Positions 1-6,653 are shown, counted from the first letter of the stretch. The stretch: DNA of 7,192 bases from Deferribacteres bacterium (GCA_030598625.1 JAUVPO010000092.1:1-7192); one strand, 5' to 3'. Numbers and translations are program-made. The notes: a model not told the origin generated them from the letters alone.

Positions 1-1
1 A

Positions 2-1849
2 CGGATTACAAACATTTCAGGCCTTGAAACGCTGCGTGATGAGATTCTCAGGAACCGCAAAAAAGACAGAACGATACTCAGGACATGTATCAGCACGGGA
101 TGCAGGGCGCAGAAATCATTAAAACTCGTTGAGGCCCTTAATGCAGCCATTAAAGAACAGGGGCTTGAAGAAAAGGTTGAAATAAAGAATACGGGATGTC
201 ACGGCTTCTGCGAGATGGGGCCGATTATGGTCATCGAGCCTGAGAATATATTTTACCGTAAAGTTAAGCCGGAAGATGTGGGTGAAATCCTGTCCAAACT
301 GAAAGGGAGCGGCGGAGTCGTTGAACGGCTGCTGTGGCACGACCCGGAAACAAAGGAGATTACTAAATATGAGCGGGAACTGCCGTTATATAAAAAGCAG
401 AATAAAAATGTTACTTACAAGAGCGGGAAGATCAACCCGGCTGATATTGAGGACTATATAGCATCAGGAGGATACTCGGCCCTTGGCAAGGCATTGCAAT
501 CAATGAAGCCGGCAGAAGTCATTGACACGGTTATTGCATCGGGGCTGAGGGGGCGCGGAGGAGGCGGATTTGCTACCGGCGTCAAGTGGAAGATATGCAG
601 CGGCGCTCCCGGTGATGTCAAGTATATTATTGCGAACGGAGACGAAGGCGATCCCGGAGCGTTTATGGACAGAAGTCTTATGGAGAGCGATCCGCACAGT
701 ATCGTTGAAGGGGTGGTTGTCGGCGCGTATGCCATCGGTGCGTCTCAGGGATTTATTTATGTGAGGGAAGAATACCCGATTGCTATTGAACATCTCTCCC
801 TCGCTATTAAAAAGGCTGAAGAGTACGGCCTGCTGGGTCAAAATATAATGGGCACCGGTTTTAATTTCAGTGTACAGATAAACAGAGGGGCAGGCGCCTT
901 TGTCTGTGGTGAAGAGACTTCTCTCATGATCTCTATAGAGGGCAAGAGCGGGACGCCGAGATCGAGACCTCCTTACCCTGCTATTGAAGGGTTGTGGGGA
1001 AAACCTACGATCATAAACAACGTGGAGACGCTGGGCAATGTGCCCATAATAATATCAGAAGGTGCTGATGCATACTCGTCTGTAGGCACGGAAAACAGTA
1101 AGGGGACAAAGGTGTTCTCCCTTGTTGGCAAGGTCCAGAATACCGGCCTGATTGAGATCGAAATGGGCACGACACTTAAAGAAATGATATTCGGAATTGG
1201 CGGTGGTATAAGGAAAGGAAAAAATTTTAAGGCCGTCCAGACAGGAGGTCCGTCAGGCGGCTGTATACCGATGTCAAAAATTGATATGCCCGTTGATTAT
1301 GACAGCCTGAGAGAAGCGGGTGCGATAATGGGTTCCGGCGGCATGATAGTAATGGATGAGACATCATGTATGGTAGATGTTGCCCGGTATTTTATCGATT
1401 TCCTTATGTATGAGTCATGCGGTAAGTGTGTCCCGTGCAGGGAAGGGCTTAAGCAGATGCATCAAATACTTAAAAACATCTGCGAAGGCAATGGAGAAGA
1501 AGAGGATATCGAGATACTTACTAATCTTTCACGGTTTATGACAACCGCTGCCCTCTGCGGCCTGGGAAGTACAGCGCCGAATCCGGTGCTCAGCACGATC
1601 AGGCATTTTCGCAGTGAGTATGAATCACATATTAATGATAAGAAATGTATGGCAGGGGTCTGCAAAAATCTTTTTGAATATGTTATTGATCCGGCGTTGT
1701 GTAACGGTTGTTCTTTGTGCAGGATCAAATGTCCGGAGAAGGCTGTGTCCGGCGAAAAGAAAAACCCCCATAGCATAGATATAGCAAAATGCATAAAATG
1801 CGGGATATGTTTTAATTCTTGTAAGTATGAGGCAATAATAATTCAATGA
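2..1849 (+). CDS. nuoF: NuoF/HydB/HndC-type NAD(P)H-binding flavoprotein subunit (5' end cut off by window edge)
   Basis: This is the NAD(P)H- and FMN-binding electron-input subunit of a soluble multi-subunit oxidoreductase, as in NADP-reducing or bifurcating hydrogenases and NAD-linked formate dehydrogenases. The reading frame is open to the left edge and shows 615 codons. The first visible residues (RITNISGLETL) resemble the usual start of the family, so probably only a few residues are missing. Domain order: a thioredoxin-like [2Fe-2S] domain (C29, C34, C66, C70, spacing CX4C...CX3C); the glycine-rich nucleotide site GLRGRGGGGFATGVKW (181-196); the FMN-site motif NGDEGDPGAFMDR (212-224); the N3-type [4Fe-4S] ligands CGKCVPC (473-479) plus C519; and a C-terminal 2x[4Fe-4S] ferredoxin domain (C567/570/573/577 and C597/600/603/607). 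The Met at 215 lies inside the first domain and is not the start. A NuoE/HndA-like gene probably lies upstream. The partner enzyme cannot be told from this window, so hndC or hydB would be equally fair names. Confidence 0.93.
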   Translation, partial: RITNISGLETLRDEILRNRKKDRTILRTCISTGCRAQKSLKLVEALNAAIKEQGLEEKVEIKNTGCHGFCEMGPIMVIEPENIFYRKVKPEDVGEILSKLKGSGGVVERLLWHDPETKEITKYERELPLYKKQNKNVTYKSGKINPADIEDYIASGGYSALGKALQSMKPAEVIDTVIASGLRGRGGGGFATGVKWKICSGAPGDVKYIIANGDEGDPGAFMDRSLMESDPHSIVEGVVVGAYAIGASQGFIYVREEYPIAIEHLSLAIKKAEEYGLLGQNIMGTGFNFSVQINRGAGAFVCGEETSLMISIEGKSGTPRSRPPYPAIEGLWGKPTIINNVETLGNVPIIISEGADAYSSVGTENSKGTKVFSLVGKVQNTGLIEIEMGTTLKEMIFGIGGGIRKGKNFKAVQTGGPSGGCIPMSKIDMPVDYDSLREAGAIMGSGGMIVMDETSCMVDVARYFIDFLMYESCGKCVPCREGLKQMHQILKNICEGNGEEEDIEILTNLSRFMTTAALCGLGSTAPNPVLSTIRHFRSEYESHINDKKCMAGVCKNLFEYVIDPALCNGCSLCRIKCPEKAVSGEKKNPHSIDIAKCIKCGICFNSCKYEAIIIQ

Positions 1850-1875
1850 AGCAAAGTAATAGTGATGTTATTTAC

Positions 1876-1942
1876 GTCATCCCCGCGAAAGCCGGGATCC
1901 AGAATTTAAAGGCACTGGATTCCCGATTAAGTCGGGAATGAC
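1876..1942. repeat. 67-bp inverted-repeat (REP/MITE-like) element between the two Fe-S genes
   Basis: The outer arms GTCAT(C/T)CCCG...CGGG-ATCCAG (1876-1902) and CTGGATTCCCG...CGGGAATGAC (1915-1942) are imperfect inverted repeats around a 12-nt AT-rich centre. Each arm also folds on itself: CCCG/CGGG on the left and TTCCCGA/TCGGGAA with a 5-nt loop on the right. This is the familiar dispersed element whose antisense translation reads 'VIPDLIGNP...' and creates spurious ORFs in many genomes. It sits in the 138-nt gap between co-directional genes. No T-run follows it, so it is not a standard terminator, though it could stabilise or separate transcript segments. Confidence 0.75.
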
Positions 1943-1975
1943 TAACAAACGGATCAATAAATTTAATGTGATAAA

Positions 1976-1980
1976 AAGGA
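1976..1980 (+). promoter_or_regulatory. Ribosome binding site supporting a TTG start
   Basis: AAGGA lies 7 nt before TTG at 1988. The first in-frame ATG (codon 11) would remove the first beta-strand of the ferredoxin fold, so the TTG with this site is the best start. Confidence 0.7.
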
Positions 1981-1987
1981 TTATAAA

Positions 1988-2692
1988 TTGAAGATCCAGA
2001 TAATCATCGACGGTCAGATGGTTCAGGTAAATAAGGGCACAACGATTCTCCATGCCGCCAAAAGGGTGGGGATTGTTATTCCGACCCTGTGTTATCACAG
2101 TGCACTTAAACCATATGGTTCGTGCCGCCTTTGTATGGTGGAGATTGTTCAGAACAAACAGCGCAGGCTTGTGACGTCGTGTAATTTCCCGGCAGAAACA
2201 GACATGGTGGTATTCACCGGCACGGAAAGGGTCAGACAGGTAAGACAAACGGTGGTTGAGCTTCTCCTTGCCAGATGTCCGGAAGTCCCCATGGTTCAAA
2301 ATCTGGCAAAGCGACTTGGAATTGAAACATCCCGTCTTAAGAAGAAAGAATCAAAGGACTGTATCCTGTGCGGATTATGCGTGCGTTTTTGTGAAGAAGT
2401 CGTAGGCGTTTCCGCAATCGGTCTTTCCAGTAGAGGAACCGGGCGTGAAGTGTCTACACCGTTCAATACTTCATCCGATGTCTGTATAGGCTGCGGCTCA
2501 TGTACTTATATCTGCCCGACAGGCTGCATTGAGATGATAAAGGATGTTACATCAGACGGACTGCGGAAGATGAATACGGAAAGACCTTCGCTTGAGCCAT
2601 GTCCGAATGCTTACGATTGTGAATCATGCGACACCGACCAGCTTTTTATGGAAAAAACCAGGAATGAGATAATGAAATTCAGGAATAAATAA
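1988..2692 (+). CDS. HoxU/NuoG-N-like iron-sulfur electron-transfer subunit, reduced form
   Basis: A 234-aa soluble iron-sulfur protein that would pass electrons between the NuoF-type flavoprotein encoded just upstream and an unseen catalytic subunit. Residues 1-75 are a plant-type [2Fe-2S] ferredoxin domain with ligands C35, C46, C49 and C65 (CYHSALKPYGSCRLCMVE). Residues about 120-185 carry two [4Fe-4S] motifs: C125/128/131/135 and C166/169/172/176, the latter followed by P and an extra C180. Length matches HoxU (about 238 aa) and the N-terminal part of NuoG or HydA. However, the His/Cys-rich motif that normally holds another [4Fe-4S] cluster between these domains is replaced by a segment with a single Cys (LLLARCPEVPMVQNLAKRLG). 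The C-terminus has a further C205/C211/C214 group. No H-cluster or molybdopterin domain is present. Translation starts at TTG. It is probably cotranscribed with the upstream gene despite the repeat element between them. Confidence 0.85.
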   Translation: MKIQIIIDGQMVQVNKGTTILHAAKRVGIVIPTLCYHSALKPYGSCRLCMVEIVQNKQRRLVTSCNFPAETDMVVFTGTERVRQVRQTVVELLLARCPEVPMVQNLAKRLGIETSRLKKKESKDCILCGLCVRFCEEVVGVSAIGLSSRGTGREVSTPFNTSSDVCIGCGSCTYICPTGCIEMIKDVTSDGLRKMNTERPSLEPCPNAYDCESCDTDQLFMEKTRNEIMKFRNK

Positions 2693-2726
2693 AGTAAATT
2701 CAATAGCTTTTAATGAAACAGGTGTC

Positions 2727-2743
2727 TTGAGGAATAAGCTCAA
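2727..2743 (+). promoter_or_regulatory. Shine-Dalgarno inside a small inverted repeat at the nrpR start
   Basis: TTGAG and CTCAA (7-nt spacer) form a 5-bp inverted repeat that ends on the first base of the nrpR ATG and includes the SD core GAGG (2729-2732, 10 nt before ATG). It could be chance, or a weak translational or operator element. The repeat is short. Confidence 0.3.
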
Positions 2744-3729
2744 TGAACAAAACCATGTTCTCCATTCTTAAAGTCCTTGATAGCCGGACAGACATCATTG
2801 GCGCAAAAGAGATCTCCAGGCAGTTGAAGCTCCATGGTGTTGAACTGACAGAGCGCACAGTTCGTTATCACTTGAAGATCCTTGATGAAAGAGGTCTGAC
2901 ACAGGTGTTCGGCAAAGAGGGAAGAAAGATTACGGACAAAGGGAAAAAAGAACTATCACAGGCTCTCGTCTCGGAAAAGATCGGGTTTGTCATCAGCAGG
3001 ATAGAGACTCTTTCCTACATGACCACGTTTGATATTGAAAAACAGGAAGGGGACGTTATCCTGAACGTTTCCTATTACGACAAGAAATATTTAAAAGAAT
3101 CTCTTAAGGTAATAAAGCCGGTTTTTAAGTCCCCCTATGTAATGAGCGACAGGATTATTATTGCCCGTGAAAGAGAAGCAATAGGCGACGCCATTGTGCC
3201 TGAAGGAAAGGTCGGGATTGGCACGGTATGCAGTGTCACGATAAATGGAATACTATTAAAAGCGGGCATACCGGTCATATCAAAGTTCGGCGGGGTGCTT
3301 CAGATAGAGGACTCGGGGCCGTCCAGATATACTGCGCTCATCAGTTACGAGGGGTCATCTCTTGACCCACTCGAAATCTTTATCAGAAGCAATATGACCG
3401 ATGTCCTGGGAGCTGGAAATAACAAATCAGGCAGGGTGCTTGCAAGCTTCAGGGAGATACCTGTTGTCTGCGTTGATGAGGTTAATAAGCTTGCACAAAA
3501 ATTAACCGACATCGGAATTGGCGGTATTCTTCTTATAGGCAACCCCAACCAGCCGCTTCTTGAAATGCCCGTTGGCATTGATAAGGCGGGAATTACCGTG
3601 GTCGGCGGGCTAAATCCGATAGCAGCGCTGGAAGAAGCCGGTATCCCGACGGAAAGCAAAGCTATGTCAACTTTATATGAATATTCAAAACTAATTAGTT
3701 TTAAGGATGTCTTAAAGGGGAATTTATGA
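2743..3729 (+). CDS. nrpR: NrpR-type transcriptional regulator (winged helix plus one NrpR domain)
   Basis: A predicted DNA-binding repressor of nitrogen assimilation, 328 aa. Residues about 5-70 form a winged-helix domain with the recognition segment TERTVRYHLKILDERGL (36-52). The rest (about 80-315) is an NrpR effector domain, including GKVGIGTVCSVTINGILLKAG (155-175), KFGGVLQIEDSGPSRYTALISYEGSSLDP (181-209) and the closing GITVVGGLNPIAALEEAGIP (283-302). In Methanococcus, NrpR binds GGAA-N6-TTCC operators of nif and glnA and is released by 2-oxoglutarate. The M. maripaludis protein has two NrpR domains and this one has a single domain, as in methanogens that split the pair. The gene is 50 nt after the Fe-S subunit and 129 nt before glnA in the same direction, so glnA is its obvious target. 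Family assignment is firm; the effector and target in this organism are inferred. Confidence 0.88.
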   Translation: MNKTMFSILKVLDSRTDIIGAKEISRQLKLHGVELTERTVRYHLKILDERGLTQVFGKEGRKITDKGKKELSQALVSEKIGFVISRIETLSYMTTFDIEKQEGDVILNVSYYDKKYLKESLKVIKPVFKSPYVMSDRIIIAREREAIGDAIVPEGKVGIGTVCSVTINGILLKAGIPVISKFGGVLQIEDSGPSRYTALISYEGSSLDPLEIFIRSNMTDVLGAGNNKSGRVLASFREIPVVCVDEVNKLAQKLTDIGIGGILLIGNPNQPLLEMPVGIDKAGITVVGGLNPIAALEEAGIPTESKAMSTLYEYSKLISFKDVLKGNL

Positions 3730-3740
3730 TAAAAATTGAG

Positions 3741-3751
3741 GCTATAATAGC
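3741..3751 (+). promoter_or_regulatory. Palindrome over a TATAAT box upstream of glnA (candidate promoter/operator)
   Basis: GCTAT-A-ATAGC is a perfect 5+5 palindrome whose centre contains TATAAT (3743-3748), a consensus -10 hexamer. No good -35 is visible at 16-18 nt upstream (gaattt region). If used, transcription would start near 3755 and leave a leader of about 100 nt before glnA. A repressor site covering the -10 would suit regulation by the upstream NrpR, but this is inference. Confidence 0.35.
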
Positions 3752-3767
3752 TTAATCAGCCAAAACA

Positions 3768-3783
3768 GGAGATATTGGAGATA
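3768..3783 (+). repeat. Tandem 7-bp direct repeat GGAGATA in the glnA leader
   Basis: Two copies of GGAGATA (3768-3774 and 3777-3783) are spaced by TT, a 9-bp period, 75-91 nt before the glnA start. Function is unknown. It may be chance in purine-rich leader DNA. Confidence 0.4.
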
Positions 3784-3840
3784 GAAAAATATTTATTTAC
3801 AATTTGCAGGATGCTGTGAGAATAAGAACATGAGATAAAA

Positions 3841-3848
3841 GGAGGAGG
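3841..3848 (+). promoter_or_regulatory. Strong glnA ribosome binding site
   Basis: GGAGGAGG ends 10 nt before the ATG at 3859. This is the strongest Shine-Dalgarno on the plus strand here, consistent with high glutamine synthetase expression. Confidence 0.8.
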
Positions 3849-3858
3849 CAATAAACTA

Positions 3859-5184
3859 ATGAAAGCACAAGAAGTATTAGATAAGGCAAAGAAAGACAAG
3901 GTTACTTTTTTAAACCTTCAGTTTACTGACATTATGGGCTCTCTGAAACAGGTTACCGCACCGGTAAAAAGCCTTCCGGATATCATGAAATACGGGGCGT
4001 GGTTTGACGGCTCTTCTGTAGAGGGGTTTGCTCGAATACATGAAAGCGACCTGTATCTGAAGCCTGACCCCGCTACCTATTCAATTATACCCTGGCTTGG
4101 TTCCAGTGAAGGAAATACAGCCAGACTTATATGTGATATTTACAGGCCTGACGGGAACCCTTTTCAGGGAGATCCACGGTTTATTTTAAAAAAGATCCTG
4201 GAAAAGGCCCGTAAGATGGGCTTTAAATATAATACCGGACCCGAGCCGGAGTTCTTTCTCTTCAAGAATGACTCAACTAATCTCCTGCCTATGGACAGCG
4301 ACGGCTATTTCGATCTCACTACTGATCAGGCGCATGCAATAAGAAGGGAGATAACGGCTTCGCTCGAAATGTTCGGCATTGATGTGGAGGCGTCACATCA
4401 CGAGGTTGCGCCGGGCCAGCACGAGATAGACTTCAGGCACGGCAACGCCCTTACCACTGCTGACAGATTATTGACTCTCAGGGTTACGGTTAAATCTATT
4501 GCCCAAAGGCACGGGTTGAAGGCATCGTTCATGCCAAAGCCGATTATGGGCATCAATGGGTCCGGGATGCATGTCCACCAGAGCCTGTTTAATATAAAGA
4601 CGAAAAAGAACGTATTTTATGATCCAAAAAATGAGTACGGTCTTTCGAAAGCTGCGTTTAACTTTATTGCAGGCCAGCTTCACCACGTGAAGGGAATGAT
4701 GGCTATAATATGCCCGACGGTTAATTCGTATAAGAGACTGGTAAGCGGTTATGAAGCGCCTGTATATATTTCATGGGCAAGAACAAACAGGTCTGCATTA
4801 ATAAGGGTCCCACACTGGTTTGAGGACAAGCCCAGTTCAGCGCGTATGGAGCTCAGATGTCCTGACCCGGCATGCAATCCCTATATAGCCTTTGCGGTTA
4901 TGCTGGCGGCAGGGCTTGACGGTATTAAAAATAAAATCAAATTGCCTGATCCAGTCGAGGAAGATTTATATAAATTTGATGAGGCAAAATTAATGTCGAA
5001 AAAGATTGATACGCTTCCATCTTCTTTATTTGAGGCCATCTACGAGTTGAAAAAAAACAAATTAATGCAGGAAGTGCTGGGTGATCATCTGTATCGTAAA
5101 TATATTAATATTAAAACAAGGGAGTGGAATGAATTCAAGACCCAGGTGACAAAGTGGGAGATAGAGAAATACATCGATATTTAG
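3859..5184 (+). CDS. glnA: Glutamine synthetase, class I-alpha (GSI-alpha)
   Basis: Catalyses ATP-dependent condensation of ammonia and glutamate to glutamine as a cytoplasmic dodecamer; the main ammonia-assimilation step. The 441-aa length and colinearity with Bacillus GlnA identify the short alpha subclass. It lacks the extra segment and adenylylation-tyrosine region of GSI-beta. Visible signatures: beta-Grasp domain with FDGSSVEGFARIHESD (49-64), metal/glutamate-binding GPEPEFFLF and ASHHEVAPGQHEIDF, ATP-site KPIMGINGSGMHVHQSL, and the flap NSYKRLVSGYEAP (289-301) with Glu299 closing the active site. Arg59 aligns with the Bacillus Arg62 involved in feedback inhibition, so glutamine or AMP feedback is plausible rather than covalent modification. 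The 3' end reads REWNEFKTQVTKWEIEKY, like other GSI-alpha enzymes. It follows nrpR by 129 nt, and its TAG stop overlaps the stop of the convergent lhgO. Control is probably by NrpR. Confidence 0.96.
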   Translation: MKAQEVLDKAKKDKVTFLNLQFTDIMGSLKQVTAPVKSLPDIMKYGAWFDGSSVEGFARIHESDLYLKPDPATYSIIPWLGSSEGNTARLICDIYRPDGNPFQGDPRFILKKILEKARKMGFKYNTGPEPEFFLFKNDSTNLLPMDSDGYFDLTTDQAHAIRREITASLEMFGIDVEASHHEVAPGQHEIDFRHGNALTTADRLLTLRVTVKSIAQRHGLKASFMPKPIMGINGSGMHVHQSLFNIKTKKNVFYDPKNEYGLSKAAFNFIAGQLHHVKGMMAIICPTVNSYKRLVSGYEAPVYISWARTNRSALIRVPHWFEDKPSSARMELRCPDPACNPYIAFAVMLAAGLDGIKNKIKLPDPVEEDLYKFDEAKLMSKKIDTLPSSLFEAIYELKKNKLMQEVLGDHLYRKYINIKTREWNEFKTQVTKWEIEKYIDI

Positions 5185-6374
5185 GATAGATGCTTTTCAA
5201 CTACAAATTCCGCGAATGCCATAGAGCTGGTAAACGCAGGAGATACAGCATTGAGGATGTGAATACTGGTTTCATGTTTTAGAACCACAAAATCCATTAC
5301 GAGCTCCTTTTTCTTCCAATCGACAAGCTGGGGACGAATTCCCACCTTATTACTTGGTTGTATATCTTCAATCTTCAGATTATCCAACATGTCTTTCACT
5401 TCATTAAAAAAATATCTGGAAAAGTATTTTTTTGGTTCTGATATTGCCACGTTTCTGAAACCGGGATTTTGCAGAAATAAAACTCCTTCCCTGTAAACGA
5501 TTTCAAATAGTTCTTTATCAATTCCTTTTAAAAACTCATAATGCTCCCTGCCTAAAGCGGGAATGGCTGTTGGGCCGACATAAACGGTTCCGTTTACTGT
5601 TCTGGTAAAGTGTACGCCTAAAAATGGATTCCTGACATCAGGAACCGGATAAATATTGCTCTTTACGAGATGGCTCTTCTCTTTAGCCAATTTCCTGTAC
5701 GTACCCTTGAATGGAAGTATTTTATAATTCAGTCCTGTACTGAAGATATGCGCGATCCTGTCGCTGAATGCTCCTGCTGCATTAACAAACAAATCAAACC
5801 TGATATTCCCCCTGTTTGTGACAACTTCTCTGCTGCTCCTTATTTCCCTTAGTTCAGAACCTTTCAGGATTTTTACCTTTCCGGAACCTGTTAGTTCTTC
5901 TTCTATACTGTTCAGTATCTTCTGTGGATCAACAACAGCGGTATCCGGGGAAAAAAGCGCATACTTTAATGTTCTTGCGAAAGGTTCAATTGACTTTAGC
6001 CTTTTATTATCAATGAGTTCGACTTTAGCCCCGTTATTCAATGCCCTTTTATACAGCTCATTTAACACGGATGTTTCTCTTTCGTTTTTCGCTACTATAA
6101 CTTTGCCTGTTTCAAAGACCGGAATGTTCTTCCGGCCGCAGTAATCCTTCATCATACGATTTCCTTTAAGACAGAGTTTGGCCTTCAGGCTGTCTCTACT
6201 GTAATAGATACCTGCATGCAAAACTCCGCTGTTCCTTCCGGATGCGTGTTTGCCGATTTCTTCTTCCTTTTCCAGAATAACGATATTCTCATAGCCCTTC
6301 TTTAATAGCTTCCCCGCTATCGTAAGACCGATTATGCCCCCTCCGCATATGAGAATATCCGCTCTATCTACCAT
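5181..6374 (-). CDS. lhgO: LhgO-like FAD-dependent L-2-hydroxyglutarate oxidase/dehydrogenase
   Basis: A D-amino-acid-oxidase/glycerol-3-phosphate-dehydrogenase superfamily flavoprotein most like LhgO (YgaF), which oxidises L-2-hydroxyglutarate to 2-oxoglutarate and passes electrons to the quinone pool or oxygen. Counted from the ATG at 6374 (397 aa), it has the Rossmann motif GGGIIG (11-16), the ribose-binding Glu35 (VILEKE), the family block HASGRNSGVLHAGIYY (43-58), a mid-protein FVNAAGAFSDRIA, and the terminal FAD-contact block HILNAVSPAFTSSMAFAEF. Length is slightly shorter than E. coli LhgO (about 420 aa). A TTG one codon upstream also lies in frame, but the purine-rich GGGGTGG site is already close to the ATG, so ATG is preferred. 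The gene converges on glnA with overlapping stops (TTAG, 5181-5184). Substrate is inferred from family resemblance; related 2-hydroxyacid oxidases are possible. Confidence 0.85.
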   Translation of the reverse strand: MVDRADILICGGGIIGLTIAGKLLKKGYENIVILEKEEEIGKHASGRNSGVLHAGIYYSRDSLKAKLCLKGNRMMKDYCGRKNIPVFETGKVIVAKNERETSVLNELYKRALNNGAKVELIDNKRLKSIEPFARTLKYALFSPDTAVVDPQKILNSIEEELTGSGKVKILKGSELREIRSSREVVTNRGNIRFDLFVNAAGAFSDRIAHIFSTGLNYKILPFKGTYRKLAKEKSHLVKSNIYPVPDVRNPFLGVHFTRTVNGTVYVGPTAIPALGREHYEFLKGIDKELFEIVYREGVLFLQNPGFRNVAISEPKKYFSRYFFNEVKDMLDNLKIEDIQPSNKVGIRPQLVDWKKKELVMDFVVLKHETSIHILNAVSPAFTSSMAFAEFVVEKHLS

Positions 6375-6449
6375 CAATCCACCCCGTCTTTTGCTATCCT
6401 AATTAAATTATCCATACTTTAATTTGCACAATGTTATTTATATTACAAT

Positions 6450-6465
6450 CAATTTTACAAAATTG
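6450..6465. promoter_or_regulatory. 16-bp palindrome upstream of lhgO (candidate operator)
   Basis: CAATTTT-AC-AAAATTG is a perfect 7+7 inverted repeat with a 2-nt centre, 76-91 nt upstream of the lhgO ATG. It overlaps a second imperfect pair (TTACAAT 6443-6449, ATTGTGA 6462-6468). Symmetry and position fit a dimeric regulator site near the lhgO promoter; AT-richness makes chance possible. Confidence 0.4.
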
Positions 6466-6609
6466 TGACTAAACCCTCCAGATAAAGGCGCATTATATTT
6501 TGTTTAAAATTCCCGGAAGTAAAACAGCAAAAGCTTATACGGCTTAGTTTACTTAATTAATAATATGATAGCGCAATGAAGTTAAAGGATATTCTGAGGT
6601 AAGATAATG

Positions 6610-6653
6610 TTAGAAAACATAAAAGAAAAGCCAAGGTTACATACCCTGGCTTT
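6610..6653 (-). terminator. Rho-independent terminator of the two-CW gene
   Basis: AAAGCCA (6627-6633) pairs with TGGCTTT (6647-6653). After one A/C mismatch, GG/CC extends the stem to a 7-nt loop. Read on the minus strand, the stem is followed by TTTTCTTTTATGTTTT, a U-rich tail, about 30 nt beyond the two-CW stop. The plus strand lacks a comparable T-run, so it works leftward. It separates the two-CW transcript from lhgO. Confidence 0.75.

Noticed and set aside
215..1849. Start of the NuoF-type protein at the internal Met at 215
   Set aside because: The frame is open to the left edge and encodes the N-terminal [2Fe-2S] domain cysteines (C29, C34, C66, C70) before this Met.
1877..2299. 140-codon minus-strand ORF
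   Set aside because: It is antisense to the Fe-S subunit, and its end (VIPDLIGNP...) is just translation of the repeat element.
3345..3659. Minus-strand ORF inside nrpR
   Set aside because: A shadow of a well-supported gene, with no family resemblance and no RBS.
3790..3815. Possible sigma-54 (-24/-12) promoter for glnA, suggested by TTTGCA
   Set aside because: The required GG at the -24 position is absent.
3796..3823. TTTACA-N16-GAGAAT as the glnA promoter
   Set aside because: The -10 match is weak. It is kept only as an alternative to the TATAAT at 3743-3748.
6119..6135. CCGGAA-N5-TTCCGG inverted repeat, similar to the methanogen NrpR operator
   Set aside because: Spacing is 5 rather than 6, and it lies inside the lhgO coding sequence, far from any promoter of a nitrogen gene.
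6510..6518. TTCCCGGAA near-palindrome in the lhgO upstream region
   Set aside because: Half-sites are in the reverse order to GGAA...TTCC with a 1-nt spacer. Too short to support a site.
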